A DNA stretch of 6,969 nucleotides from an uncultured Eubacteriales bacterium (lineage in GTDB: Bacteria; Bacillota; Clostridia; Oscillospirales; CAG-272): NCBI GenBank assembly GCA_934526185.1, contig CAKTAA010000110.1, forward strand, positions 1 through 6,969, in the 5' to 3' direction. Numbering within the stretch: the stretch's first letter is position 1; each line of letters begins with the position of its first letter. The position numbers and the translations under genes were made by a program. The notes under the pieces were generated by a model. It saw nothing but the letters and a program-made list of their open reading frames with translations, did not search any database and was not told where the DNA came from. This document shows, one piece after another, positions 1-5,637 of the stretch.

Positions 1-1374
1 CCCCTTGATGCGTTTTTTCACATTATCAATCATCCGGCATATTTCATCTATAATATTTTAATACTTTTGACTACGCTGTCGCTGAGCCTGTTTACCAAAC
101 GCAGAATTTTTTCGCTTGCTCTTCTGTCGGTAGCATGGATGAGCATTGGTATAGCTAACTGTATTCTGCTGGGCTTTCGGACACAGCCCCTATCTGCAAT
201 GGACTTTCGAATTATTCGCGCAGCTATTGCCATCATGCCGATTTATCTCACAAAGGAGCTGGTTGTTCTTTTAATCGTGCTTGTCACACTGCTTATACTT
301 GCCTTTGTGTGGATCTGGAAGAAAGCGCCGAAATTCAAACGAATGACCGGTCAGGCTACCAAAACCGTCTCCGCACTGATAGTCTCGCTTGCTTTTGTCA
401 CAACGACCGGGATTTATACAAACGCTCTGGAAAATCAATATGACAGCTTGAGCGAGGCCTATCAGAATTACGGTTTTGTCTATAGCTTTGCACGAAGCAT
501 CCTCGACATCGGTATCGATAGACCGGAGGATTACAGTAAAGAAACTGTTGAGAAAATATGTGAGAATTTTCCGGAAGTGAAACCGAGCGACGAATGCGTC
601 CAACCCAACTATATTTTTCTCCAGCTCGAATCCTTCTTCAACGTCAATGAAATCAACGATCTGACCTTTGAAAATAATCCTTTGCCTTTTTACACCTCAA
701 TGCTTGAGAAAAATCCGCATGGGTATTTAACAGTACCAACGATCGAGGGCGGTACGGCCAACACGGAATTTGAAATTATCAGTTCCATGAGCCTTGCTAA
801 TTTTGCGCCGGGAGAGGTTCCGTATCAGACACTGCTCAATAAAACACCGTGTGAAAGTACCGCGCGTATTCTAAAAAATCAAGGCTATCTGACGCATGCG
901 CTTCACAATCACACCGGCACCTTTTACGGAAGAAATCAGGTTTACGCCAATTTCGGTTTTGACACTTTTACGTCCTCAGAATTTATGACGAATCTGACTT
1001 ATAATCCAATTGGTTGGGAAAAGGATGAGGTCCTTGAAAGCGAGATACTGAATATTCTCCGCACAACCGCTGAACGTGATTATATTTACGCAGTTTCAGT
1101 TCAGGCACATGGCAAATATCCGGACGTTTTACCGGAGAGGGTGCGCCCGCTATACAGGTCAGCGGCGCAAAAGACAGCTCAGAGGAGGCTATGTGGGAAT
1201 ATTACGCGGGACAGATACGAGAAATGGACGTTTTTTTGCAGTCTCTGGTACTTTCACTTTCTGCATATCCCGAACCGGTTGTGCTGGTCGTATACGGAGA
1301 TCATCTCCCAGCGCTTTCCATCAGCAACGACCGGCTTGCAGAAGGCCGAAGCATCTACCAGACGGAATACATAA
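1..1374 (+). CDS. Upstream frame-1 fragment of the LtaS-like gene (membrane domain and first half of the catalytic domain)
   Basis: This is the reading frame as the sequence stands, open from the left edge to TAA at 1372-1374. The TTG at 67 is only an internal Leu codon: residues before it (PLDAFFHIINHPAYF) fit the family's membrane region, so it should not be taken as the start. Family-like sequence ends at about nt 1137; the last 79 or so codons (RVRPLYRSAAQK onward) are an out-of-frame tail with no family resemblance. The fragment carries the metal Glu and nucleophilic Thr but not the Asp-His metal pair, so on its own it should be inactive. Confidence 0.6.
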   Translation, partial: PLDAFFHIINHPAYFIYNILILLTTLSLSLFTKRRIFSLALLSVAWMSIGIANCILLGFRTQPLSAMDFRIIRAAIAIMPIYLTKELVVLLIVLVTLLILAFVWIWKKAPKFKRMTGQATKTVSALIVSLAFVTTTGIYTNALENQYDSLSEAYQNYGFVYSFARSILDIGIDRPEDYSKETVEKICENFPEVKPSDECVQPNYIFLQLESFFNVNEINDLTFENNPLPFYTSMLEKNPHGYLTVPTIEGGTANTEFEIISSMSLANFAPGEVPYQTLLNKTPCESTARILKNQGYLTHALHNHTGTFYGRNQVYANFGFDTFTSSEFMTNLTYNPIGWEKDEVLESEILNILRTTAERDYIYAVSVQAHGKYPDVLPERVRPLYRSAAQKTAQRRLCGNITRDRYEKWTFFCSLWYFHFLHIPNRLCWSYTEIISQRFPSATTGLQKAEASTRRNT

Positions 1375-1898
1375 TATGGAATAATTTTCAGAGTGATACT
1401 CCCGAGAATAAGAATCTTGCCGCCTACGAGCTGAGTGCCTATGTACTGGACAGGTTCGGCAGCGGAGGCAACACGCTATGTTCCCTGCAGCTTTCGACTG
1501 ATAGTTTTGAAGAAAAACAGGACGCTCTGGCTCTTCTATCCTACGATATCATTCAGGGGAATGGTTACTCCCTGACAGGTGAGCAACTGAAAGCATCCGT
1601 CATTGATCTTGGAATCAAGGATATATCGATGACAGGAGCTTCTACCTCTGCGAACGGATTTCTCTATGTTTACGGCACAAATTTTACATCATCAAGCGTT
1701 GTCAGAATCAACGGAGCTTCCAAAAGGACTGTGCTTGTCAGCGAAACAATGCTGGTTGTCTCCAATGCAGACTGCAGTGCGGGCGACGAACTGACTGTTG
1801 CTCAGATAGCTGATGATTTTACCGTACTGAGTGAAACACAGCCATGGATATACAAAACATCGTCTGAGGATATTTCGCAGATAACTTCGAACGATTGA
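1191..1898 (+). CDS. Downstream frame-3 fragment of the LtaS-like gene (Asp-His motif and IPT/TIG-like tail)
   Basis: Frame-3 continuation of the LtaS-like gene. The ATG at 1191 is an internal Met codon in WEYYAGQIREMD context, not a natural start; family-like sequence in this frame begins earlier, by nt 1137. GGAGG sits at 1184-1188 only 2 bases before the ATG, too close for a normal ribosome binding site. Residues 31-41 (VLVVYGDHLPA) contain the conserved Asp-His metal ligands of sulfatase-fold enzymes. Residues 60-125 finish the catalytic domain. Residues 142-213 resemble a small Ig-like IPT/TIG fold, with the recognisable VYGTNFT, VRINGAS and ETMLVV pattern of such domains. Ends at TGA 1896-1898, only 20 bp from the convergent DUF2752 stop. 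Confidence 0.6.
   Translation: MWEYYAGQIREMDVFLQSLVLSLSAYPEPVVLVVYGDHLPALSISNDRLAEGRSIYQTEYIIWNNFQSDTPENKNLAAYELSAYVLDRFGSGGNTLCSLQLSTDSFEEKQDALALLSYDIIQGNGYSLTGEQLKASVIDLGIKDISMTGASTSANGFLYVYGTNFTSSSVVRINGASKRTVLVSETMLVVSNADCSAGDELTVAQIADDFTVLSETQPWIYKTSSEDISQITSND
1614..1829 (+). other. IPT/TIG-like Ig-fold domain at the C-terminus of the LtaS-like protein
   Basis: About 72 residues after the catalytic domain show the IPT/TIG pattern: a first beta strand (IKDISMTG), a YGTNF turn, a VRINGAS hairpin followed by a strand, then ETMLVV and a closing strand. Such domains usually bind ligands or serve as rigid spacers outside the cell. The S. aureus LtaS ends soon after the sulfatase domain, so this is an accessory part. 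The call rests on pattern reading only; the weakest part is the closing strand. Confidence 0.5.
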
Positions 1899-1918
1899 GT
1901 GGTATTCTCCGATATAAT

Positions 1919-2362
1919 TCACCTCAGCAAACGCCACAGAGAACCAATAAGCGAGTCAGAGACATCCCATCTCAGCAGAGGATCATGCAGGATCATACGC
2001 GCGATATATACTGTAAAAACCGCAATGCAAACTGTATAGACTGCTTTATCTTTCCATTTTTTGGGGACTCGCTGAAGAAATACTTTCTCATGAATCCAGA
2101 GAAAGAGAAACGGCACAACGATAAAAAACAAAGGATACCACCGAAACGCTTCGGCAAAATGCAGTTGGAGGACGGAAAGACAGGCTCGCGATAGACCGCA
2201 TCCCGGACAACTGATGCCTGTTACTCTGACGACAGGGCACCCTATAACAAAAATATACAGAAGGCCTATGGCGAATGCGGTGAGATGGATCCCGACAAAC
2301 CTCAAAATACGTGTCCGCCGTCCTTTTGTAATTTTCTTTGTTTTTTGATTTAGTAACTTCAT
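1919..2362 (-). CDS. DUF2752 family small membrane protein
   Basis: A 147-residue protein of unknown function on the opposite strand to its neighbours. The start was chosen at 2362 because GGAG (2371-2368) lies 5 bases upstream and because the 51 residues that an upstream in-frame ATG (2515) would add overlap the HAD coding region and do not look like this family. It begins with a basic stretch (KKITKGRRTR), then a hydrophobic segment at about residues 20-41, the signature GISCPGCGLSRA at 49-60 (the CPxCGxxR/TRA hallmark of DUF2752), a second hydrophobic segment at 76-92 and a third at 106-125. The two Cys residues of the signature might bind metal or form a disulfide, but no function is established. 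It ends 20 bp from the LtaS-like stop (convergent) and starts 43 bp from the HAD start (divergent). Confidence 0.82.
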   Translation of the reverse strand: MKLLNQKTKKITKGRRTRILRFVGIHLTAFAIGLLYIFVIGCPVVRVTGISCPGCGLSRACLSVLQLHFAEAFRWYPLFFIVVPFLFLWIHEKVFLQRVPKKWKDKAVYTVCIAVFTVYIARMILHDPLLRWDVSDSLIGSLWRLLR

Positions 2363-2405
2363 AGGAACTCCGCTGACTTTTTTATAATTTTGAAAGGATT
2401 CTGTT

Positions 2406-3065
2406 ATGACAGAAACAAGATACCATACGGTGCTGTTTGATCTGGACGGTACGCTGATCGATTCCGGAAAAGGCATCACGAGGTGCGCAAGACATGCGCT
2501 TCTGCATTTTGGCATAGACCGCGAATGCTCACAGCTTCGACCGTTCGTCGGACCGCCTCTTGCCTATTCCTTTATGGAATTCGCAAATTTATCGAGAGAG
2601 GAAGCTGAGGAAGCCATTCGTATCTACCGCGAGCGGTACCGTGACAAGGGTATTTACGAAAACGAAGTCTACGACGGAATTCCTGAAATCTTAGACTGTC
2701 TGAGGGAAGCGGAGCTTACTTTAGCGGTTGCTACATCGAAAGCGGAGCCTTATGCGAAACAGATATTGGACATCTGCGCCCTGTCGCCGTATTTTCAGTG
2801 TGTCACGGGAAGCGAGTTCGACGGCCGGCGCACGGACAAGGGTGAAGTGATTGAAGAAACGATGCGCCGTTTAAATCTGAGATCGAAGGATGCTGATGGG
2901 ATCATTATGGTAGGAGACAGGAAATTTGATGCGATGGGCGCCAGACAAAATGGCATTGCCTGTATCGGTGCGGCATACGGATATGCCCCGCCGGATGAGC
3001 TTGATATATCAGGCTTTATCTCAATTGCCGGTACGCCGTATGATCTCCCTGCGCTGATTCTTTGA
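2406..3065 (+). CDS. HAD-superfamily hydrolase, subfamily IA (phosphoglycolate phosphatase/5'-nucleotidase-like)
   Basis: A 219-residue cytoplasmic phosphatase. All four HAD motifs are present: motif I FDLDGT with nucleophile Asp12 and acid/base Asp14, motif II TSK at 110-112, motif III Lys145 in TDKGEVIE, and motif IV MVGDRKFD with Asp171 and Asp175 for Mg2+. The helical cap carries the FVGPPL...SF pattern (47-56) that is typical of the Gph-like group close to Pseudomonas PA0065 (the HAD_5NT type). The length is normal for the family. AAGGA at 2394-2398 lies 7 bases before the ATG and supports the start. Substrate cannot be read from sequence: phosphoglycolate, nucleoside monophosphates or other small phosphate esters are all possible. 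The enzyme is intact, and any link to the envelope genes around it is only positional. Confidence 0.9.
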   Translation: MTETRYHTVLFDLDGTLIDSGKGITRCARHALLHFGIDRECSQLRPFVGPPLAYSFMEFANLSREEAEEAIRIYRERYRDKGIYENEVYDGIPEILDCLREAELTLAVATSKAEPYAKQILDICALSPYFQCVTGSEFDGRRTDKGEVIEETMRRLNLRSKDADGIIMVGDRKFDAMGARQNGIACIGAAYGYAPPDELDISGFISIAGTPYDLPALIL

Positions 3066-3197
3066 TATAAGTACAATTTTAACTTCCCTTTTATTTTATC
3101 ACAACCGATGCTGCAATTCAAGCTGCTTTTCTTTTCAGCTAACGTTTCTGTTACAAAATCAATGAAAAAATGAAATGAAACGACGGGAGAGTATCTC

Positions 3198-4424
3198 ATG
3201 AAGCAAAAACTTCTGGTTATCGGTATCACCATGAATTGTGCGGGAACTGAAAAATCCTTCCTGTCTTTTGCCGGCGCCCTGGACTACAGCCGTTTCGACG
3301 TGGATCTTCTGCTGGCTAAAAAGGAAGGACTCTTTTTGTCCCTTCTCCCGCCGCAGATTCGTGTGATAGAAATGGAACAGTACGGTGAAATGTTTCAGCT
3401 ATCGGCAGATAATGCGGCAAAAACGATATGGAATTGCTTTGGACGAAAAAATCCGTTGGTTCTTTTCGAGGTATTGCCTTACTTTTTGAAAATTATTTTC
3501 AATAAAAGTAAGCGCTCTGAAACCGCTACGCGATTGTGGTGTAAACTTTTGAAAAGGTTTCCCGCCGTATCGGAGCCTTATGATGTTGCGGTCGCATATT
3601 GGGGAGATCGTACCATGTTTTACATGGCGGACAAGGTGAAAGCCAAAAGAAAAATCGCCTGGCTGCATTTCGACTACGGAAATCCTCCGCGCGATGACAA
3701 AACCTATTTATCCTATTTTCAAAAATGCGACAGTGTCGTTACCGTATCTTCCGCAATTGATCATTCGCTTCGAAAGCATCTCCCTCAAATTGCCGGACGC
3801 TGTGTGTTGATGGAAAACATCAACAACCCTCAGCTTGTACGCGATATGGCTGACAATGGCAGCTCCTATAAGGATCATGACTTTACCGGAAAACGCTTTC
3901 TGACTGTCGGACGGATAAGCGAACAAAAGGGCTATGATATGGCGGTTAAAGCACTCGCCATGCTCTGCGGCGCAGGGTATGATATCAAATGGTACATTTT
4001 GGGCGGCGGCGATGAGAAGGATATTCAGGCGCTTCGGGATCAGGCGCTGGCGCTGGGCGTGGACGATCGCCTTGTATTTCTCGGGACAACCGTAAATCCG
4101 TATCCTTATATAAAAGACTGCGATCTGTATGTGCAACCGTCCCGTCACGAAGGAAAGCCCATAGCGGTTGAAGAAGCAAAAATTCTGCAAAAACCTATCA
4201 TCATAACTCGCTATCTTTCTGCCGCAGAGCAACTGGCAGACGGTGCCTACGGTGAAATTTGTGATATTTCGGCTGAAGGAATTTTCGAAAGCTGCAAATA
4301 TTTGCTGGATAATCCGGACAGATGCGCAGCACTGTCCGAGGAACTCGCCAAGCATGTCTTTGGCAACGCCGACGAAATAAATATATTTTATAAGATGCTG
4401 GAAACAGAAAGAGCTGAAACATGA
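3198..4424 (+). CDS. GT4-type (GT-B fold) glycosyltransferase
   Basis: A 408-residue soluble or membrane-associated glycosyltransferase that likely moves a sugar from a nucleotide-sugar onto an envelope glycan or lipid. The N-terminal Rossmann domain starts at residue 4 and carries CAGTEKSF (14-21), the acceptor-side glycine loop common in GT4 enzymes. The C-terminal Rossmann domain begins near 232 with VGRISEQKGYD (237-247; Arg239 and Lys244 are the usual donor phosphate contacts), then ILGGGDE (267-273) and the EX7E motif in RHEGKPIAVEEA (Glu318 and Glu326). There is no predicted membrane segment. GGGAG at 3185-3189 is 8 bases before the ATG. It follows the HAD gene by 132 bp with no convincing terminator between, so readthrough is possible. 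Donor and acceptor are unknown; a role in teichoic-acid, glycolipid or capsule assembly is inferred from the LtaS-like neighbour only. Confidence 0.88.
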   Translation: MKQKLLVIGITMNCAGTEKSFLSFAGALDYSRFDVDLLLAKKEGLFLSLLPPQIRVIEMEQYGEMFQLSADNAAKTIWNCFGRKNPLVLFEVLPYFLKIIFNKSKRSETATRLWCKLLKRFPAVSEPYDVAVAYWGDRTMFYMADKVKAKRKIAWLHFDYGNPPRDDKTYLSYFQKCDSVVTVSSAIDHSLRKHLPQIAGRCVLMENINNPQLVRDMADNGSSYKDHDFTGKRFLTVGRISEQKGYDMAVKALAMLCGAGYDIKWYILGGGDEKDIQALRDQALALGVDDRLVFLGTTVNPYPYIKDCDLYVQPSRHEGKPIAVEEAKILQKPIIITRYLSAAEQLADGAYGEICDISAEGIFESCKYLLDNPDRCAALSEELAKHVFGNADEINIFYKMLETERAET

Positions 4425-4491
4425 TTTTTTCAATGAATGATTTTCCACGCATATAGCATCACAGATTTTATTTGTCTGTAAAATGTCTTTT

Positions 4492-4520
4492 TTGACAAAT
4501 TCACCGGCTCTTACTATAAT
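4492..4520 (+). promoter_or_regulatory. Consensus sigma-A promoter of the preQ1 leader and yhhQ
   Basis: A perfect -35 TTGACA (4492-4497) and perfect -10 TATAAT (4515-4520) are separated by exactly 17 bp. Transcription should begin near 4526-4528, giving a leader of about 185 nt before the yhhQ ATG. Such a strong promoter ahead of an attenuator suggests that control is exercised mainly by termination, not initiation. Confidence 0.9.
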
Positions 4521-4566
4521 AAAAAAACTTTGAAGGCTATACTCTTTCTTGAGCGAAAATTCAATA

Positions 4567-4605
4567 GACAGTTCGTAACCATCCTGTCGTAAAACAAAAC
4601 TACGG
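4567..4605 (+). promoter_or_regulatory. preQ1-I riboswitch aptamer
   Basis: The segment folds as the small H-type pseudoknot of class I preQ1 riboswitches. P1 is GACAG (4567-4571) with CTGTC (4584-4588). The 12-nt loop TTCGTAACCATC has the same length as in the B. subtilis queC aptamer, begins with the conserved TTC and ends in a C (4583) at the position that pairs with preQ1. The A-rich tail (4591-4599) follows, and P2 forms between CGTA (4574-4577) and TACG (4601-4604). Position by position, U6, U7, C8 and C17 of the B. subtilis aptamer are matched. The gene it precedes is a queuosine-precursor transporter, which is the expected kind of target. Recognised by comparison with a remembered family pattern, without a covariance-model search. 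Confidence 0.88.
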
Positions 4606-4662
4606 AAAGCTGCATATGGCGGGATATCCGCCACGTGCCTTATTTTCCTGTCCGATGGTTTT
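4596..4662 (+). promoter_or_regulatory. Antiterminator helix and enclosed hairpin of the preQ1 riboswitch expression platform
   Basis: AAAACTACGGA (4596-4606) can pair with TCCGATGGTTTT (4651-4662), giving 11 base pairs with one G-U and one bulged A (4655). The left strand contains the P2 3' strand of the aptamer, and the right strand is most of the terminator 5' arm and its loop, so aptamer and antiterminator exclude each other. Between the strands, TGGCGG (4617-4622) and CCGCCA (4628-4633) form a 6-bp hairpin with loop GATAT that would bring the two strands together. Confidence 0.72.
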
Positions 4663-4681
4663 CGGGCAGGATTTTATTTTT
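4647..4681 (+). terminator. Intrinsic terminator in the yhhQ leader (riboswitch OFF state)
   Basis: CCTGTCCGA (4647-4655) pairs with TCGGGCAGG (4662-4670), 9 bp with one G-U, loop TGGTTT, followed by the T-rich run ATTTTATTTTT (4671-4681). It lies 32 bases before the yhhQ ATG and after the aptamer, so it works as an attenuator and not as the end of the glycosyltransferase gene. Confidence 0.88.
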
Positions 4682-4712
4682 AATTTACGTCAGCATAAGA
4701 AAGGATTTTATC

Positions 4713-5429
4713 ATGAATGAATGTTTGCTTTTCATCAGTATTCCGGTTTTATACGGAGCGCTTCTGCTATTTTACAGGCTTTTCGGTACAAAGGGGCTGA
4801 TCCCTTATCTCGTATTTACTACTGTTCTTGCAAATATTGAGGTTCTTATTCTTGTCGAGGCTTTTGGCATTGAAATGACACTCGGAAATATATTGTTTGC
4901 GACCACCTTTGTTGTAACAGATATTCTGAGTGAAAATGTCGGAAAAAAAGCCGCAAAGCAGGCGGTAAATATCGGGATCGCTGCTTCTATCCTGTTTGTT
5001 ATTGTATCACAATCGTGGTTTTTGTATGTTCCGGGAGCAAACGACTGGGCTTCTCCATCTATAAGGACGCTCTTTGCCAACACACCACGCCTGATACTGG
5101 TCAGTATGGCAGTTTATGCCGTTGTACAGCGCTTTGATGTCTGGCTGTATCATATCATCTGGTCCAAAACCGAAAAAAAATACGGCGACAGACGGAGAGG
5201 GCTCTGGCTGCGGAACAACGCTGCAACCATGGCTTCCCAGCTACTGAACGCCGTACTATACAATCTTGGAGCATTTTGGGGTATTTATTCCTCTGCAACA
5301 CTTTTTCAAATCATCCTGTCAACCTTTGCCATATACGTCGTTACCGGACTTTGTGATACTCCCGTAGTCTATATTGCAAGGCGTATGAAAGAAAAGGGCG
5401 TCATACCCGATGAGTCTGCAGACGTTTAA
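4713..5429 (+). CDS. yhhQ: Queuosine precursor transporter, YhhQ/VUT family (COG1738)
   Basis: A 238-residue inner-membrane protein that imports a queuosine precursor (preQ1 or preQ0, possibly queuine) used to modify tRNA anticodons. It has about six hydrophobic segments (around 5-22, 30-52, 57-72, 86-106, 125-148 and 190-215). Family marks are LFATTFVVTDILSENVGKKA (62-81), RFDVWLYH (140-147) and WLRNNAATMASQLLNAVLYN (165-184). The start was set at 4713 because AAAGGA (4700-4705) lies 7 bases upstream; an in-frame GTG at 4635 would put 26 extra residues across the terminator hairpin and is rejected. Expression should be switched off by preQ1 through the leader riboswitch. Its TAA overlaps the stop of the convergent OadG-like gene within TTAA (5426-5429). 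Exact substrate within the queuosine pathway is inferred from the riboswitch. Confidence 0.93.
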   Translation: MNECLLFISIPVLYGALLLFYRLFGTKGLIPYLVFTTVLANIEVLILVEAFGIEMTLGNILFATTFVVTDILSENVGKKAAKQAVNIGIAASILFVIVSQSWFLYVPGANDWASPSIRTLFANTPRLILVSMAVYAVVQRFDVWLYHIIWSKTEKKYGDRRRGLWLRNNAATMASQLLNAVLYNLGAFWGIYSSATLFQIILSTFAIYVVTGLCDTPVVYIARRMKEKGVIPDESADV

Positions 5430-5590
5430 CCTTTTTTCTCCTCATCACGCTCCCTTTGGGCGAAAGTCAGCTTATTCAGCAGAACTACTGTGAGTATGAT
5501 GACGCCGGTAACAATAAAAATTCCCAGCATTCCCTTCCCCATCATCGGCAGCGTTTCCAGAAACGCCTGAGTATTTATTTTAAATGTCAT
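5426..5590 (-). CDS. OadG-like small subunit of a sodium-translocating decarboxylase
   Basis: A 54-residue protein: a short N-terminal stretch (MTFKINTQAFLETLP), one membrane span at about residues 20-39 (GMLGIFIVTGVIILTVVLLN) and a charged C-terminus (QRERDEEKKG). This is the layout of the gamma/small subunit (OadG) of Na+-pumping decarboxylases, in which one helix anchors and stabilises the complex; full-length OadG is longer, with a linker and a zinc-binding tail that are missing here. It is encoded 47 bp downstream of oadB on the same strand, as expected for such operons. The ribosome binding site is weak (GAGAGAG ending 9 bases before the ATG). Its stop codon lies in the same TTAA as the yhhQ stop. 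The call rests on architecture and position, since there is little sequence to compare. Confidence 0.75.
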   Translation of the reverse strand: MTFKINTQAFLETLPMMGKGMLGIFIVTGVIILTVVLLNKLTFAQRERDEEKKG

Positions 5591-5637
5591 AACATTTCAC
5601 TCTCTCTTTCCCAATTTTCAGTTTTATGATGAACCAA

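Larger units (their letters stand above)
1..1898 (+). pseudogene. LtaS-family phosphoglycerol transferase/sulfatase-fold membrane protein, frameshifted and cut by the left edge
   Basis: Homologue of lipoteichoic acid synthase (LtaS, COG1368, sulfatase fold), membrane enzymes that move glycerol-phosphate from phosphatidylglycerol onto an extracellular polymer. Frame 1 is open from base 1 with no start, so the N-terminus lies outside the window. Hydrophobic segments (about nt 40-110, 115-180 and 220-320, plus one near 370-420) precede the extracytoplasmic catalytic domain. Visible motifs: LQLESFF (metal Glu, nt 628-630), GGTANTEFE (catalytic Thr, nt 754-756), HNHTGTFYGRN, and SVQAHGKYP. Homology then continues in frame 3 (EGAPAIQVSG, then WEYYAGQIREMD, then VVYGDHLPAL with the Asp-His metal pair at nt 1299-1304). 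The switch lies between about 1121 and 1141 and equals loss of one base (or gain of two). Without it the product would have roughly 630 residues in the window. It may be a real pseudogene, a recent strain mutation or a sequencing error. Family assignment is firm; the actual substrate is not known. Confidence 0.88.

Noticed and set aside
1121..1141. Programmed -1 ribosomal frameshift in the LtaS-like gene
   Set aside because: No X-XXY-YYZ slippery heptamer is in the correct phase and no strong downstream stem is obvious; LtaS-type enzymes are not known to use recoding. An indel or read error is simpler.
2383..2388. TATAAT as -10 box of the HAD gene
   Set aside because: Transcription would start at or inside the ribosome binding site (2394-2398) and there is no -35 box at the right distance; the stretch is simply AT-rich.
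3066..3197. Hairpin AGCTG/CAGCT and possible promoter between the HAD and glycosyltransferase genes
   Set aside because: The stem is 5 bp with a 10-base loop and no T-run, and I found no -35/-10 pair with proper spacing; nothing in this stretch can be supported beyond the ribosome binding site at 3185.
4461..4493. Terminator after the glycosyltransferase gene
   Set aside because: The possible stems (ACAGA/TCTGT or ATTTTA/TAAAAT) are short, AT-rich and mutually exclusive, and the T-run belongs partly to the -35 box at 4492.
3708..4634. Long - strand reading frame opposite the glycosyltransferase
   Set aside because: It is antisense to a gene with clear GT4 motifs, has no family resemblance and no ribosome binding site.
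4635..4712. GTG start giving yhhQ 26 extra residues
   Set aside because: The extension would be translated through the riboswitch terminator, has no ribosome binding site, and does not resemble the family N-terminus; AAAGGA is well placed for the ATG at 4713.
5409..5446. Terminator at the yhhQ/OadG-like convergent end
   Set aside because: GTCTGCAGAC (5414-5423) is a palindrome without room for a loop, and GATGAG/CTCATC encloses 26 bases including the T-run, so neither makes an intrinsic terminator.
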